Source: Anaeromyces robustus
Lineage: Eukaryota; Neocallimastigomycota; Neocallimastigomycetes; Neocallimastigales; Neocallimastigaceae
Direction of reading: 5' to 3'
DNA: 64,000 nucleotides
Assembly (NCBI GenBank): GCA_002104895.1
Contig: MCFG01000050.1
Coordinates: forward strand, 1-64,000
This document shows positions 37,401-49,922 of the stretch, piece after piece. The translations under genes were made by a program, and so were the position numbers. Within the stretch, counting starts at the first letter, position 1, and every line of letters begins with the position of its first letter. The notes below the pieces were generated by a model. That model was not told the DNA's origin. It did no database searches and saw only the letters and a list, made by a program, of their open reading frames with translations.

Positions 37401-37621
37401 TTGGATTAGATCAAACTAATACTAATTCTGATAAAAAACAATATAATGTTGAAAGTTCATTTAATCATCAAAAGTATACAGTTGAAATGAAAACTCAAAA
37501 TATTGCCAATGTCTTTTCAGTTATGGAAGAAGCTAAGGAAAAAGGACATATTAGTCAATATAACTTTGGACAATATTCACTTGAACAAGTATTTATTGAT
37601 TTTGTTAATAATACAAAGTAA
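31440..37621 (+). CDS. ABCA-type ABC transporter, copy 1, one frameshift
   Basis: Full-size subfamily A transporter; the family moves lipids or related molecules across membranes. Exon 1 is 31440-31551 and exon 2 is 31688-37621; the 136-bp phase-1 intron has a GTAAAA donor and AATAG acceptor. Order: N-terminal membrane segment in exon 1, a large Asn-rich extracellular loop, a membrane cluster, NBD1 (Walker A GHNGAGKTT at 33631, Walker B FLDEPTTGLD), a second membrane set, NBD2 (Walker A GPNGAGKTT at 36752, signature ISGGT, Walker B LILDEPSAGMD) and the C-terminal SLEQVF motif. A 13-base insertion at about 33916-33928 (AAAAACAACTTAG, a partial tandem copy) creates an early TAG inside the NBD1 signature LSGGQ. 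The frame reopens straight after it. It could be a recent inactivation or an assembly error. A nearly identical copy follows at 39460. Confidence 0.9.
32203..32280 (+). repeat. 39-bp coding repeat in ABC copy 1, two units
   Basis: Units at 32203 and 32242 encode NVTIGGVPT(Q/T)T within the first extracellular loop. The second gene has three units. Each adds 13 residues, keeping the frame. Confidence 0.9.
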
Positions 37622-37933
37622 ATAAATAAATAAATAAATAACCAATTAAAAAAATTAAAAATGAAACAAAAAAACAAAAAAACAAAATACAAAAAAAAAG
37701 TAAAATAAAATAAATTATCATAGTTTATTCATGGATAAAAAAAAAACAAAAAACAAAATCATTCATCTATTTTTTTTGTTTATTGAATTTATAAACAGTA
37801 CCAAAAAAAAAATAGATAATAATATATATATATATAAATAAATTTTATAATAATATATAAAAAAATAATAAATCACGATAAAAAGAATTAATGAAAAAAA
37901 AAAGTTTAAATAACTATGGAAAAAATACACTCG

Positions 37934-37964
<31 letters not shown>

Positions 37965-38122
37965 AATAACAAAAAATATTAAACATTGTAATAATATTAA
38001 ATTAAAAAAAATATATAAAATAAATTATATTGTTATAGTTTAATAACTATAATAAAATAATTTTTTTTATAGTATTACCTATATATAAAAAAATATATGT
38101 ATAAAAAAACAAAAACAAAAAC

Positions 38123-38154
<32 letters not shown>

Positions 38155-38978
38155 ATTAAAAAAAAAAAAGAATAGTAAAAGTAGAATTAGAAATAAATAA
38201 ATTAGGAAGTAATTATTCATAATATTCATAATATTCATTTATTTTGTAATTCAATTAAATATTAAAAACATAAATATATTATAAAATAATTAATTAATTA
38301 TAATTTTTTAGTTTCCATTTAATTAATAATAATCTATTATAAAAACTTATTAATACATTTATTAAAATCATATTATATTATATTAATTTTATTTTATAAA
38401 ATAAAAAATAAAATACATTTATTAAAATCATTATATTATATTAATTTTATTTTATAAAATAAAATAAAAAATAAAATAAAAATAAAATAAAATAATTAAT
38501 TATAATTTTCTAGTTTCCATTTAATTAATAATCTTATTATAAACTTTTTAATACATATACTAAAATTATTATATTAATTTTATTTTATAAAATATAAAAA
38601 AATAATAACTTTTTTAATAAATAAATAAAATAATAATAATAAAAAAGGAAGATAAAAAATAGTTTTGAAATAAATATAATTAGAGTATTATTTAAATGTT
38701 TAAAATGAGGAAAAAAAAAAAAAATTTTTTTTTCTGTAAGAATGTTCTATACTCTTCGAAAATTTTATATTGTTTCAAATATTCTTTTTTTATTATATTA
38801 GAATATTAGAATATATAAAATAATAATAAATAAAATTTTTAAATTTTTAATAATCAAAAAATTTTTTTTACCAATATTAAGCTTTTTATGTAACGAAAGG
38901 TACAATTCTTATTGTAAAAAATTTATTTGTTGATGATTTATGAAACATTAAAATTCTACTCCTATAAAATAGAGAAAT

Positions 38979-39009
<31 letters not shown>

Positions 39010-39291
39010 TGTATTTATTTATTTATTTTATTTATTTATTTATTTATATATATATATATTTATTTATTTATTTTTTATTATATATAAATTTTTTACTATT
39101 AAATTAATTATATTATATTAAAAAAAATAATTTAATATACAAAAAAAAAAAAAATTTTTTTCTTCGAAAAACTATATAAAGAGTTCATGGTATGCAAAAT
39201 TTTAATTCTTTGAAAGAAAAAATTTTTTCAATATTTGAAAAAAAAAAAAACCTATATAATTAAATAATAATTATAATAATAATTATAATAA

Positions 39292-39339
<48 letters not shown>

Positions 39340-39459
39340 ATTTAAATTAAAGTTATATATAAAAAAAAAATAAAACCTAATAAGTAATACTAGATAATAA
39401 TTATAAATATATATGAAAAATCAGTTTAAAATAAATACAAATTATAAAGTATTAGAACA
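37622..39459. other. Spacer between the tandem ABC genes
   Basis: No gene. It contains the copy 1 3' flank, duplicated AT-rich segments (38288-38398, 38400-38460 and 38500-38592), and from about 39150 the promoter-proximal region of copy 2. That region shares a TTTTAATTCTT(C/T)GAAAGAA block with 31200-31222 upstream of copy 1. Confidence 0.7.
38288..38592. repeat. Imperfect direct repeats in the ABC spacer
   Basis: TTAATTATAATTTT(T/C)TAG then TTTCCATTTAATTAATAATC and TTAATTTTATTTTATAAAAT occur at about 38288-38398 and again at about 38495-38592. A partial copy sits between them at 38410-38460. A related TCTATTATAAA...ATTTATTAAAAT block lies downstream of copy 2 at about 46715-46760. Confidence 0.7.
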
Positions 39460-39629
39460 ATGTTATTTCCACAATTAAGAACATTACTTTGGCGTAATGC
39501 CGTATTGAAAAAAAGAGGATATATAACTACAATATTGGAAATTCTTATTCCAACTTTAATTATTTATATGATAGGTAAAAATAATACTTTTATTTATTTA
39601 TTTATATTTTATAAATAATAAAAAAAATG

Positions 39630-39912
39630 TTTGATAATAATTATTTATTTATAAATATTTAATTATATTTTACAAATAATAAAATAAAAAAACTGTTTAA
39701 TAATAAATATTTATAAATATTTAATTATATTTTATAAATAATAAAATAAAAAAACTGTTTAATAATAAATATTTATAAATATTTAATTATGTTTTATAAA
39801 TAATAAAATAACAAACTGTTTAATAAAATATATTTATAAATATTTAATTATATTTTATAAATAATAAAATAAAAAAACTGTTTAATAATAAATATATTTA
39901 TAAATATTTAAT
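39630..39912 (+). repeat. Intronic tandem repeat, ~62 bp unit, four to five copies
   Basis: AACTGTTTAATAATAAATAT followed by TTATAAATATTTAATTATA and TTTTATAAATAATAAAATAA recurs at about 39691, 39753, 39814 and 39877, with a degenerate first copy. It explains why this intron is more than twice as long as in ABC copy 1. Confidence 0.85.
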
Positions 39913-40387
39913 ATTTATTATAATAATAGCTCAAAGTTCACGAAAGGACCAAAAAGAAAGAAGTTTTGATGGAATTGATAATGTTCCTCCATATATCGTA
40001 AATAATTCAACAAGAATAACCAATATGGATGTAAGAAATCATTATTATGTTTTATTCTCTAATGACTTCGATACACAGAAAAAAAATCTTTTCATTGAAA
40101 ATTTTAAGAAAAATAAATATTTCAGTTCATTTAAATATATTGAACCTAATATGAATTTTACAAAATTTTCAGATGTACGTGTTTATGATACTTTCGATGG
40201 TGAATTACAACCATTTGATTATTCTGATGGTACTTTTGATGAAAAATATATTACAAATTTAACTGGTAATAATACTAATACATCTAATAATAATAATAGT
40301 ACTACTTTAAATAATCAAAATAATAATACAACAAATAATAATAAAACTACAAATAATACAACAAATAATTCATCAATTAATAATGAT

Positions 40388-40504
40388 AATGTAACAATTG
40401 GTGGAGTACCTACTCAAACTACAGGTAATGTAACAATTGGTGGAGTACCTACTCAAACTACAGGTAATGTAACAATTGGTGGAGTACCTACTACATTAGA
40501 TAAT
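40388..40504 (+). repeat. 39-bp coding repeat in ABC copy 2, three units
   Basis: Units start at 40388, 40427 and 40466 and encode NVTIGGVPTQTTG, NVTIGGVPTQTTG and NVTIGGVPTTLDN in the first extracellular loop; copy 1 has two units. Confidence 0.9.
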
Positions 40505-43500
40505 AATGCTAATAATGGTAATAATGGTAATAATGCTAATAATGCTAATAATGCTAATAATGCTAACACTATTAATGATAAACCTACTAATAGTGTTATT
40601 CTTCAAGAATATAAAATTGAAATTTTCGATAATGAAGAAGAATTATTTGAAGCATATAGAAAAAATGAAATGAATGAATATAAAGGAGATGGTAATAATA
40701 ATTATATAATTTCTGATAAATATATAATTTCATTTAAAACTTTTACGGAATATACTTTATATTCAACTTATTATTTAGATAATGAAGAACTTATCGATGA
40801 ATTAGTTACTCCAATTGATGAAGTTTTTGGAATTTATAACAAAAATGATGTAGATTATGCTAATCTCCAAATTTTAACTAGTAATGCTTTAATGAAAACG
40901 TTAAATAATAATGCAAATAATATTATTCCTGAAATAGAATTCAAATATAAAGTTATGGATAAAGTAGGATTCAAGGAAGTGGGTAAAACAGTAGATAGAG
41001 CTTTAGATAATGTTTCTTTATTTATGTTGTTTTATTTTGTTCCATGTGTATGTTGTTTACTTAGTAACTTAGTCATTGAAAAAGAATCAAAAATTAAAGA
41101 ATCTTTAGTTATTATTGGAATGAAAAAATCAACTTTCTGGTTATCATGGGCTATTACTTATGGTATTATAATTCTTATTGCTTCATCTATGGCAACTATT
41201 GCTATGAACTATATGAAAATATTCATGTCAATTCATTGGTCAGTTATTTTAATTACAATTATAATCTATGGTTTATCATGTATTTGTATATCATTTGTAC
41301 TTTCTACTTTAATTGATAAATCAAAAACATCAAATACTGTTGGAGCTCTTGTTGTTCTTACTTTCTTTGCTTCCTATTTCTTATATTTATTTTTACAAAA
41401 TGGAACAGTAAAATGGATTTGTTGTTTTACTATACCACCTGTTTCTTTCATTTCATTACTTGAATATCTTATTAAATTGGAAAAACAAGATTTATCCGTT
41501 ACTTTCTTAACTATGTTAGATAATTCCTTATTTAGAAATTATTTCATAGCTATGGCATCATCTTTTATTATTTATTTTTTATTAGCTCTTTATTTAGATA
41601 ATGTATTACCACAAGGTAGTAATTTACATAAGAAATGGTATTTCTTTATTACTGATCCATTACGTTGTTGTATGTCTAAAAATAAAAATAGATCTAATGA
41701 TTATTATAATAATAATAATAATAATAATAATCAAAATAATCCATTTATACAAAAAGATCCAGAAGGTTTAAAAAAATCCGTTGAAGTTAATCATATTGGA
41801 AGAAATTTTAAAGTAAAGGAAGGAAATTTAGAAATTTTAAAAGATATTAATTTCAATGCTTATTATGATGAAATATTTGCAATTTTAGGACATAATGGAG
41901 CAGGTAAAACTACATTACTTCGCATTATGACAGGTGTTTTATCCTCTACTCGTGGAGAAGTTTATTACGATAATATTCCAATACGTGGTAATGAAACAGA
42001 TGTTTGTAAACAATTTGGTTATTGTCCTCAATTTGATACTTTTAGTAAAAATTTAACCGTTGGAGAACATGTTAAATTATTTGCAGGTATCAAAGGAATT
42101 AAAGTAGATATTGATGAAGTACTTAAAGATATTGATTTATTAAATAAAAAGAAAAATTTCCCAAAACAACTTAGTGGAGGTCAAAGAAGAAAACTTTGTA
42201 TTACATTAGCTTTATTAGGATCACCAAATTATGTCTTTTTAGATGAACCTACTACTGGACTTGATCCATATTCACGTAAAAACATTTGGGAACTTTTATC
42301 AAGAAAAAAGAAAGGATGTACTATGTTTGTTACTACTCATTATATGGATGAAGCTGATCTTTTAGCCGATCGAAAAATGATTATTTCTAATGGTAATATT
42401 ACTTGTCTTGGTACTAGTATTTTCTTAAAGAAAACATTTAATATGAATTATAAATTAGATGTTACTTTAAATCGAGAAAATGATGTATACTATATTGATC
42501 CAATTATTGATTATTATTGTCCTGGTGCTTCCAGTACTAGAGTAATTACTACTAGTCAATTTGATGTTAATGACAAGAATAACAATAACAACAACAACAA
42601 CAATAATAATAATAAAAATAATCAAAGTAATACCTATATTGTAACCTATTTATTACCGATGGAACGTTCTAATTTCTTTAAAAATATATTTGAAGCTTTA
42701 AATAATTTAATTAATAAAAGAGACAATACTATAAGTAATTTCTCAATTACAGCACCTACTTTAGAAGAACTTTTTCATTAAATTAGAAAGTAATAAAATA
42801 GAAAATAATACTTCAGAATTAGGTCCAATGGATAGAGATCTTCAAAAAGTAAAAAATATGACTACAGTTGATATGAATTCTTATGATGATAATGATGCTA
42901 AACGTTTAATTAATAATTTAGATCCAATATTTGGAAAAACAAATATTAATAAATCATCTGCTTTAAGAAAAATTTATTCTCTTATCAAAATTCGTATTAA
43001 AATATTCATAAGAAATAAAACATTTGCTTTCATTTACACCTTATTCCCAATTTGTCTTATTATTGCATGTATTTATTTTGAAAATAAATATATTGATTCT
43101 CTTTATGGTCATGATAATACATAAACCATTAGAAATTAAACCAACCATTTATAATAACTTAAAATGGTTTAAAGATCCTAATGTTTCTAATGGTGTTGCT
43201 TTAGATATCATTAATAAAATTAATATTGGAAATAATCCCTATGAAACTGCTAATTATGAAAAAGAACTTACTCTTAAATCTAATCAACTTAAAGTGGAAA
43301 ATCAAAATATATTGGTGGATTTTCAGGTATTACTAATAATAATCAAACATTAGAATTTACTATTTATCATGATATTTTATATAATTTTGGTATTCCACTT
43401 GGTATAAATTCTATTTATAATAGTATTCTTGAACATTATAATACTAATACTAAATTTTCAGTCCTTATAATCCATTACCAAGTTATTATTATGAAGAATA

Positions 43501-45700
43501 TGATGAAAATGATAAAGAAAATATTATAAATATGACCCCTGAAAAAGCAAGAATAAATATGGAAGCAATTTTATCTGTAGCTATGGCTATAGCAATTTCT
43601 TTATCTATTTCCATCTATGGACCACTTACAGTAAAAGAAAGAGAAGATGGTATTACATGGCAACTTTATTTAAATGGTATTAGTCGTTTGCATTATTGGA
43701 TTGGTGTTTTAATTAGTGATACTATTTGTATTTTTGTTCCAACTTTATTAATAGCAATTGCAGGATATATGAATGGTATAAGTATTTTTGGTACTAATGT
43801 TATTGTTTATTCTATTATTATTACTTTATTATGGATTTCAGGTAGTTTAATCCATCAATATGTTATAAGTCACTTTTTCAAAAGATATGATAAATGTTCA
43901 AATCTTTATATTATCATCAATCCAATTCTTACCCTATTTGCTGGTATTTATTGTTTAATGATGTTATCTGATGATGATGACGAAAAGGATAAACAACGAG
44001 AAAAGAAAAAGATTGAGATAATTTTGAAATATTTATTCTATTTTACTTTAATATTCTATGTTCCATCTACTATTGTATATTATTATACTAAAATAACATT
44101 ATTTTTTGGAAAATATAAATCAAATATTAGTCAAGAAGTATTTGATTCATTTGCAAAATCTAAAATATATCATGATATTGCAAATAATAATAAATTAGAT
44201 AGAGTAGGTAAAAGTAAAGCAGCAGCTAAAGAATTTTTCAAACTAAATTCACCTACTTTTAAAGATTTTTTAAAATCTAAAGAAGCAAAATATTGTACAA
44301 TTATTGTATTAGCTTTACTTTTAGCTTATATAATTGTTTTATATATAAAAATTAAAACTCAAACTAAATTACTTAAATGTAGTAAAGAATATACACCAGA
44401 AGAAAAACAAATAAAGGATAAAAAGTTAGTAGCAGGACCATCTGATGTTTATAATGAATTTAAAAGAGTTCAACAAACCATTAATGAAAATCAATCAAAT
44501 TATAGAAATAATAAAATTTCAATGATAGCTTATCGTCTTAATAAAGATTATAGTATATCTTTATCTGAAATGAAGAAAAGAAGAAAGGAAAAAGAAAAAG
44601 AAAATAAAATTAATGATAAATATGAAAATAAGAAAGATAAAAATCATGATAAAAATAATAATAAAAAGACTAAGAAGGATAAGAAGGATAAGAAGAATAA
44701 TGTTAAAGAAAGTGCATTTACAAAAATGGATGATAGAATTACATTTGATGAAGCAAAGAAACGTTATACTAATCGTATTGTTGATGATGTAACATTTGGT
44801 GTTGATGCTGGTCAATGTCTTGGTCTTTTAGGACCAAATGGAGCAGGTAAAACCACATCTATTTATATGATGACAGGTCTTATTTCACGTAATCATGGTA
44901 AAGTTATTTATGGTAATAATGATTTAAATGATACAAGTTTATCCGATTTATCTTTAGGTTATTGTTCACAATATGATTCACTTTGGAAATTATTAACGGT
45001 TAAAGAAACCATTCAATTTTATCTTAATGTATGTGGTTATCCAAAAAAAGATATTCCTTATTATACTAAAGCTTTAATTGAAGCTTGTGGTATTGAAAAT
45101 CATACTAATAAAAAAGTCAGTGAAATTAGTGGAGGTACTAAACGTAAACTTTCATTAATTATAGCTATTTGTTCATCACCAAGTTATCTTATTCTTGATG
45201 AACCAAGTGCAGGTATGGATCCATTTACTCGTCGTTATATGTGGAAACTTATTTCACAATTGAAAAAAGTACGTGAAACTTCAACTATTTTAACTACACA
45301 TTCCACAGAAGAAGCTGAAGCACTTTGTGATCGTATTGCTATTTTAATTAAAGGTAATTTAGTATGTATTGATACACCAAATAGTATTAAAATGAATCAA
45401 AGTAATCATTATGTATTAGAAGTATTTACTGATAATCCAGAAGAATTTGAAGAATATTATATTAATAGATGTAATTTATTTGGATTAGATCAAACTAATA
45501 CTAATTCTGATAAAAAACAATATAATGTTGAAAGTTCATTTAATCATCAAAAATACACAGTTGAAATGAAAACTCAAAATATTGCCAATGTCTTTTCAGT
45601 TATGGAAGAAGCTAAAGAAAAAGGACATATTAGTCAATATAACTTTGGACAATATTCACTTGAACAAGTATTTATTGATTTTGTTAATGATTCTAAATAA

Positions 45701-46618
45701 ATAAATAAATAACCAATTAAAAAATTAAAAATAAAAAAAAAAAAAGTAAAAAAAAAAAAAAATAAATTATCATAGTTTTTTCATAGATAAAAAAAAAAAA
45801 AGAAAAAGAAAAAGCGAAAGAAAAATGAAAAAAAAAAAAAAAAAAAAAAACATTAATCTATTTTTTTTGTTTATTGAATTTATAAACTATTCAAAAAAAT
45901 AGATAATTTATTTTTAAAAAATTTATTTTATAATAATATATGAAAAAAAAAAAAAAAAGGATCAAATAAATAATATAATATAATATATATATTTAATAAA
46001 TATATAAAATAATATGGACTAAGAAATAAAAGAAAGAAAGAAAGAAAAATAGTAATAATAATAATAATGTTGGTCAATTGAATTTCCAATATAAAAAAAA
46101 TAAAATATATTGATGAAAATGAAAACGAAAAAAAAAAAAAAAAGGTTTAAAAGAATATAATAATTACAAAATAACAAAAAGAAACATAAAAAAAAGAAAA
46201 AAAAGAAAAGGAAATAACAAAGTAAAGTATTAAAAAATAAAATAAAAATAAATTTTATTTTTAGTAGTATTCATTATTTTTTAATATGGAAACTCTAAAA
46301 ATATAATTTATTTCAATTTTTATAATCATATTATAAATATATAAATAATATGTATATAAAACTAGAAAATAATAATAATAATAATAATAGAACCGAGTCT
46401 CCTAATAGAAATTAAGATCTCTATTGGTTACATTGGAATAGAAAAAATAAAAAAAAAAAAAGTAGAATTATAAATAAATAAATAAATAGACAATTAAAAA
46501 GTTTAGAAAAAATAAAAATAATAAAATAAAATAAAATAAAATAAACTATTCATTTATTTTATTTTATATTATTTTATTTTACTTCTATACTTATTAATTC
46601 AAATAAGTTAATTTAAAA

Positions 46619-46663
<45 letters not shown>

Positions 46664-47071
46664 CAATAATAATTAATAATAATTTAATGATAATTTAATC
46701 AAATCTAATTTAATCTATTATAAACCTTTTTTTAATATATTTATTAAAATATATATAATTTATTTTTAACAAAAAAAAATGAGTAAAAAAAAAAAAAAAC
46801 AACGCAAATCAAAAATTTTATTTTAATCAATAAAGAAAACAGTGAAAAAAAAAATAATTATAGTCTTATTTTTTTATTTTAAATTTCTTTTTTTTTTTTT
46901 TTTTGTTTTTGTTATTATGTTTTGTAATATAAATATAGAATGAATTATGAAATCATTTTTAATATTTTATTATAATATTTTTTTTTTCTATTATTAATAA
47001 CAAATAATTAGTAGTAGTAATAGTAGTAGTAGTAGTAGTAATAATAATAATAGTAGTAATAGTGAAAATTT
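45701..47071. other. AT-rich 3' flank of ABC copy 2
   Basis: No gene. The first 250 bp and a block near 46715-46770 resemble the 3' flank of ABC copy 1, so the duplicated unit includes downstream DNA. A GTA/ATA array lies at 47009-47062, just before a LINE remnant. Confidence 0.7.
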
Positions 47072-47940
47072 TCACAAGAAACTATTTAAAAGCTTAATCA
47101 TCTTAATTTAGAATTTCCTGAATATAGAAAAAATTTTCAAGTGAATATTTAGGACAAGATATGAATATAAAATTAATATTAGAATTGCTAAAAAAAAAAT
47201 TGCTTCTAAATTGGTTAATATTTCTTGTCCTAATTTATGGAATGATGTTGCCGAAAGTAATAGTTATCAAAAAGAATTGACCATTTGGTTTATGAATGGT
47301 TTCTTATTTAAAAAAATAATTTTTTTCATATTAACCATTTTTCCAATTTAGATAGAAATTTTTTTTTTCTTTTTTTTATTTTTGATTATTTTAAGATAAT
47401 CTTTTTAATAGTTTATATGTGATCAGTGAACCAGTGATAATTCTAGTATAAATAATAAAATTAAATAATATTATTAAGGGTTATAAAAGTGGTTCTAATA
47501 ATGAAAACAATATAGAATATGTAATATCGATTATTTTAGGAAATAGGAAAAAAAAAATTGTTAACAGTTATACCGAATTTATGTTTTTTTTTTTTTTTTT
47601 TAATTAATGGAAAGAGAATCTGGCATTAATTCAAAACCAACCACTCCAAGGAACATCAATGCTGATAACACAAAGTAGGACAGCCTAGCAGGGTAAATGC
47701 CGATCCTATTTACCAGACCCAAATAAAATAGGATAGGATAGATTAATTTTATTTTACTTTTAATTCTCTATGTAATAATTAAGGAGTTAGTATGTATGGG
47801 ATTTATTGTTTTTTTTTTTATTATTATTTATTTACTATACTACTATATATACCCTTCAGTATATTATTCATTATTATCTATTTATCTATAATGTTTAATT
47901 TGGTTTTTTCTTATTAGTATCCTTTTTTTTTTTAATTTTT

Positions 47941-47976
<36 letters not shown>

Positions 47977-48052
47977 TTTTATGATTCATATATATTAATA
48001 TTTAAACTCAATAAAAATGATGTACAAATTGTGGGCTTAAAAAAAAAAAAAA
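47072..48052 (+). mobile_element. LINE 3' end, third copy, decayed
   Basis: Matches the first LINE copy from TTTAAAAGCTTAATC through AATTTCCTGAATATAG, an ISCPNLW-like block (SCPNC in copy 1), and GGACAGCCTAGCAGGGTAAATGCC, to TGTACAAATTGTG and a 14-base A-tail (48039-48052). It carries many substitutions and indels (for example, the TTTTTTATTTTT region is expanded), and most of the second ORF segment has been deleted. Clearly older than the copies at 2392 and 24836. Confidence 0.8.
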
Positions 48053-48211
48053 CACCTTTATTTCTACTTTTTTGAAAAAAAAATAAAAAAAAAGATATGA
48101 AAAATAATAAAATTATAATATATTAATGTATATATATATAAATATTTTTTAAAATTTTTAATTTGTATAGGTATATATGTAATATGTAGATATGTGGATT
48201 ATTTTAATAAT

Positions 48212-48475
48212 AATATTTCTTATAATTAAAATAAATAATTTAAATAAATAAAAATTTATATCCTTTAATGTATTATTATCTACATAGTATATAGATAATT
48301 TGTACTTAATCTATCTTTTAGTTGCTCTTTATCTCTATATAATATTTCTTATAATTAAAATAAATAATTTAAATAAATAAAAATTTATATCCTTTAATGT
48401 ATTAATGTATTTTTATCTACAGAGTATATAGATAATTTATACTTAATCTATCTTTTAGTTGCTTTCTTTCCTTGT
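48212..48475. repeat. Tandem duplication, ~129 bp unit, two copies
   Basis: AATATTTCTTATAATTAAAA begins units at 48212 and 48341. Both run through ATATCCTTTAATGTATTA and GTATATAGATAATTT to CTTAATCTATCTTTTAGTTG with few changes. Confidence 0.9.
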
Positions 48476-48717
48476 ATATATATAATATTTGGGTTTCAAT
48501 TAATACAATTTTATTATAAATATTAAATATTTATATAATATATTGTTAGTTATTAATTAATTACAACCTTTTTTTTTTTTTTTTGATTATAAGTTTTTAT
48601 TTTTAATTTATTTTTTTTTTTTTTTTCATATTTATATTTTATATACAATATTATATACAATATATATATATATATCATTCATATATAATACTATTTTTTT
48701 TTTTACATCCAAAGACA

Positions 48718-48787
<70 letters not shown>

Positions 48788-49170
48788 GAAGAAATAAACT
48801 ATTTTTTTTTTTTTAATTCTTCACTCGTATTATATTATTATATATATAATAATTTATTAAGATATAATTATTAATAATGATAGTAATAATAATAAAAAAA
48901 TTTTTTTAGACTAATATAACACTCTCCTTGTTTTTATTTATTATTATTAATAGTTATTAATACATTTAGATTTAGTACATTTATCGAATAAAAAAGATAA
49001 AAAAAAAATAAGCTAAAAAAATTCTATTAAATATATAAATACTAAAAAAAAATTTAATATAAAAACATATATATATAATAAATATATATAATAAATATAA
49101 TAAAAAAATTTTTTTAAAAATTCTATAATTCTCAAATGGAATTACTATATAAGCTACAAATTACTGGGTA

Positions 49171-49209
<39 letters not shown>

Positions 49210-49397
49210 AATTGTAAACCTTAAATAAAGAAGTAAATAATCAACTTTTAAATTTTTGAATTTTTAATTTTCAACCTTTTTGGTTTTGTAAAGTTATTTA
49301 ATTAAAAGTTTCGATTTCCTTTTTTTTTATTATTTTTTATTTTTTATCGACATACAAACTATTTCTAAAGTTGAAATTCTACCAAGAAGGAATAGAT

Positions 49398-49465
49398 AAA
49401 TTTTATAATTGATATATATATTGATATATATATATATATTATATATATATCAATTATAAAATTTA
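49398..49465. repeat. Near-perfect palindrome, ~24-bp arms
   Basis: AAATTTTATAATTGATATAT is mirrored by ATATATCAATTATAAAATTT around an AT-repeat centre. Confidence 0.85.
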
Positions 49466-49611
49466 GAAATAGTATGTATTTATATTATTTTTGTAGAATT
49501 AATATTATTATATTCTATTCTATTAATATCCATGTTTTTTTTTGAATAATAATCAATATATTTAATAATTTATTATTATATTTTTTATATTTTTCATATT
49601 TTATTAATATT

Positions 49612-49711
49612 TTATTATTAAAGATATTTATTTATATAACTTTCTTAAGAAGTTATATAAATAAATATCTTTAATAATAATAAAACTTTCTTAAGAAGTT
49701 TTATTATTATA
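49612..49711. repeat. Two adjoining palindromes sharing a CTTTCTTAAGAAG core
   Basis: TTATTATTAAAGATATTTAT then TTATATAACTTTCTTAAGAA folds with AGTTATATAAATAAATATC and TTTAATAATAA (49612-49680). Immediately after, AATAATAAAACTTTCTTAAG folds with AAGTTTTATTATT (49676-49711). Both hairpins carry the same ACTTTCTTAAGAAGTT core. Confidence 0.85.
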
Positions 49712-49794
49712 ATATATAATATATTGCAATATATTATAATATACTATAAATTTAATTATTTATTAATAAGTTTTTAAAAGAGAAAATTTATTTA

Positions 49795-49795
49795 C

Positions 49796-49854
<59 letters not shown>

Positions 49855-49873
49855 CTTATTTATTTATTTACTT

Positions 49874-49922
<49 letters not shown>
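49795..49922. repeat. ATTT tetranucleotide microsatellite
   Basis: About 125 bp of TTTA units with a few C substitutions (CTTA at 49853 and 49870). Confidence 0.95.

Larger units (their letters stand above)
39460..45700 (+). pseudogene. ABCA-type ABC transporter, copy 2, four clustered frameshifts
   Basis: Tandem duplicate of 31440-37621 with the same layout. Exon 1 is 39460-39574, and exon 2 runs from 39930 to the stop at 45700. The 355-bp phase-1 intron is enlarged by a ~62-bp tandem repeat. NBD1 is intact here: Walker A GHNGAGKTT at 41890, signature LSGGQRRK and FLDEPTTGLD. NBD2 is intact too (GPNGAGKTT, ISGGT, LILDEPSAGMD), as is the SLEQVF end. Compared with copy 1 there are four frame-breaking indels, all between 42776 and 43470: +1 at 42776, -2 near 43117, -1 near 43297 and -1 near 43462. 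They sum to -3, so the original frame is regained. Elsewhere the copies differ by substitutions and by indels in multiples of three. Either this is a decaying gene or this 700-bp stretch is poorly assembled. Confidence 0.85.
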
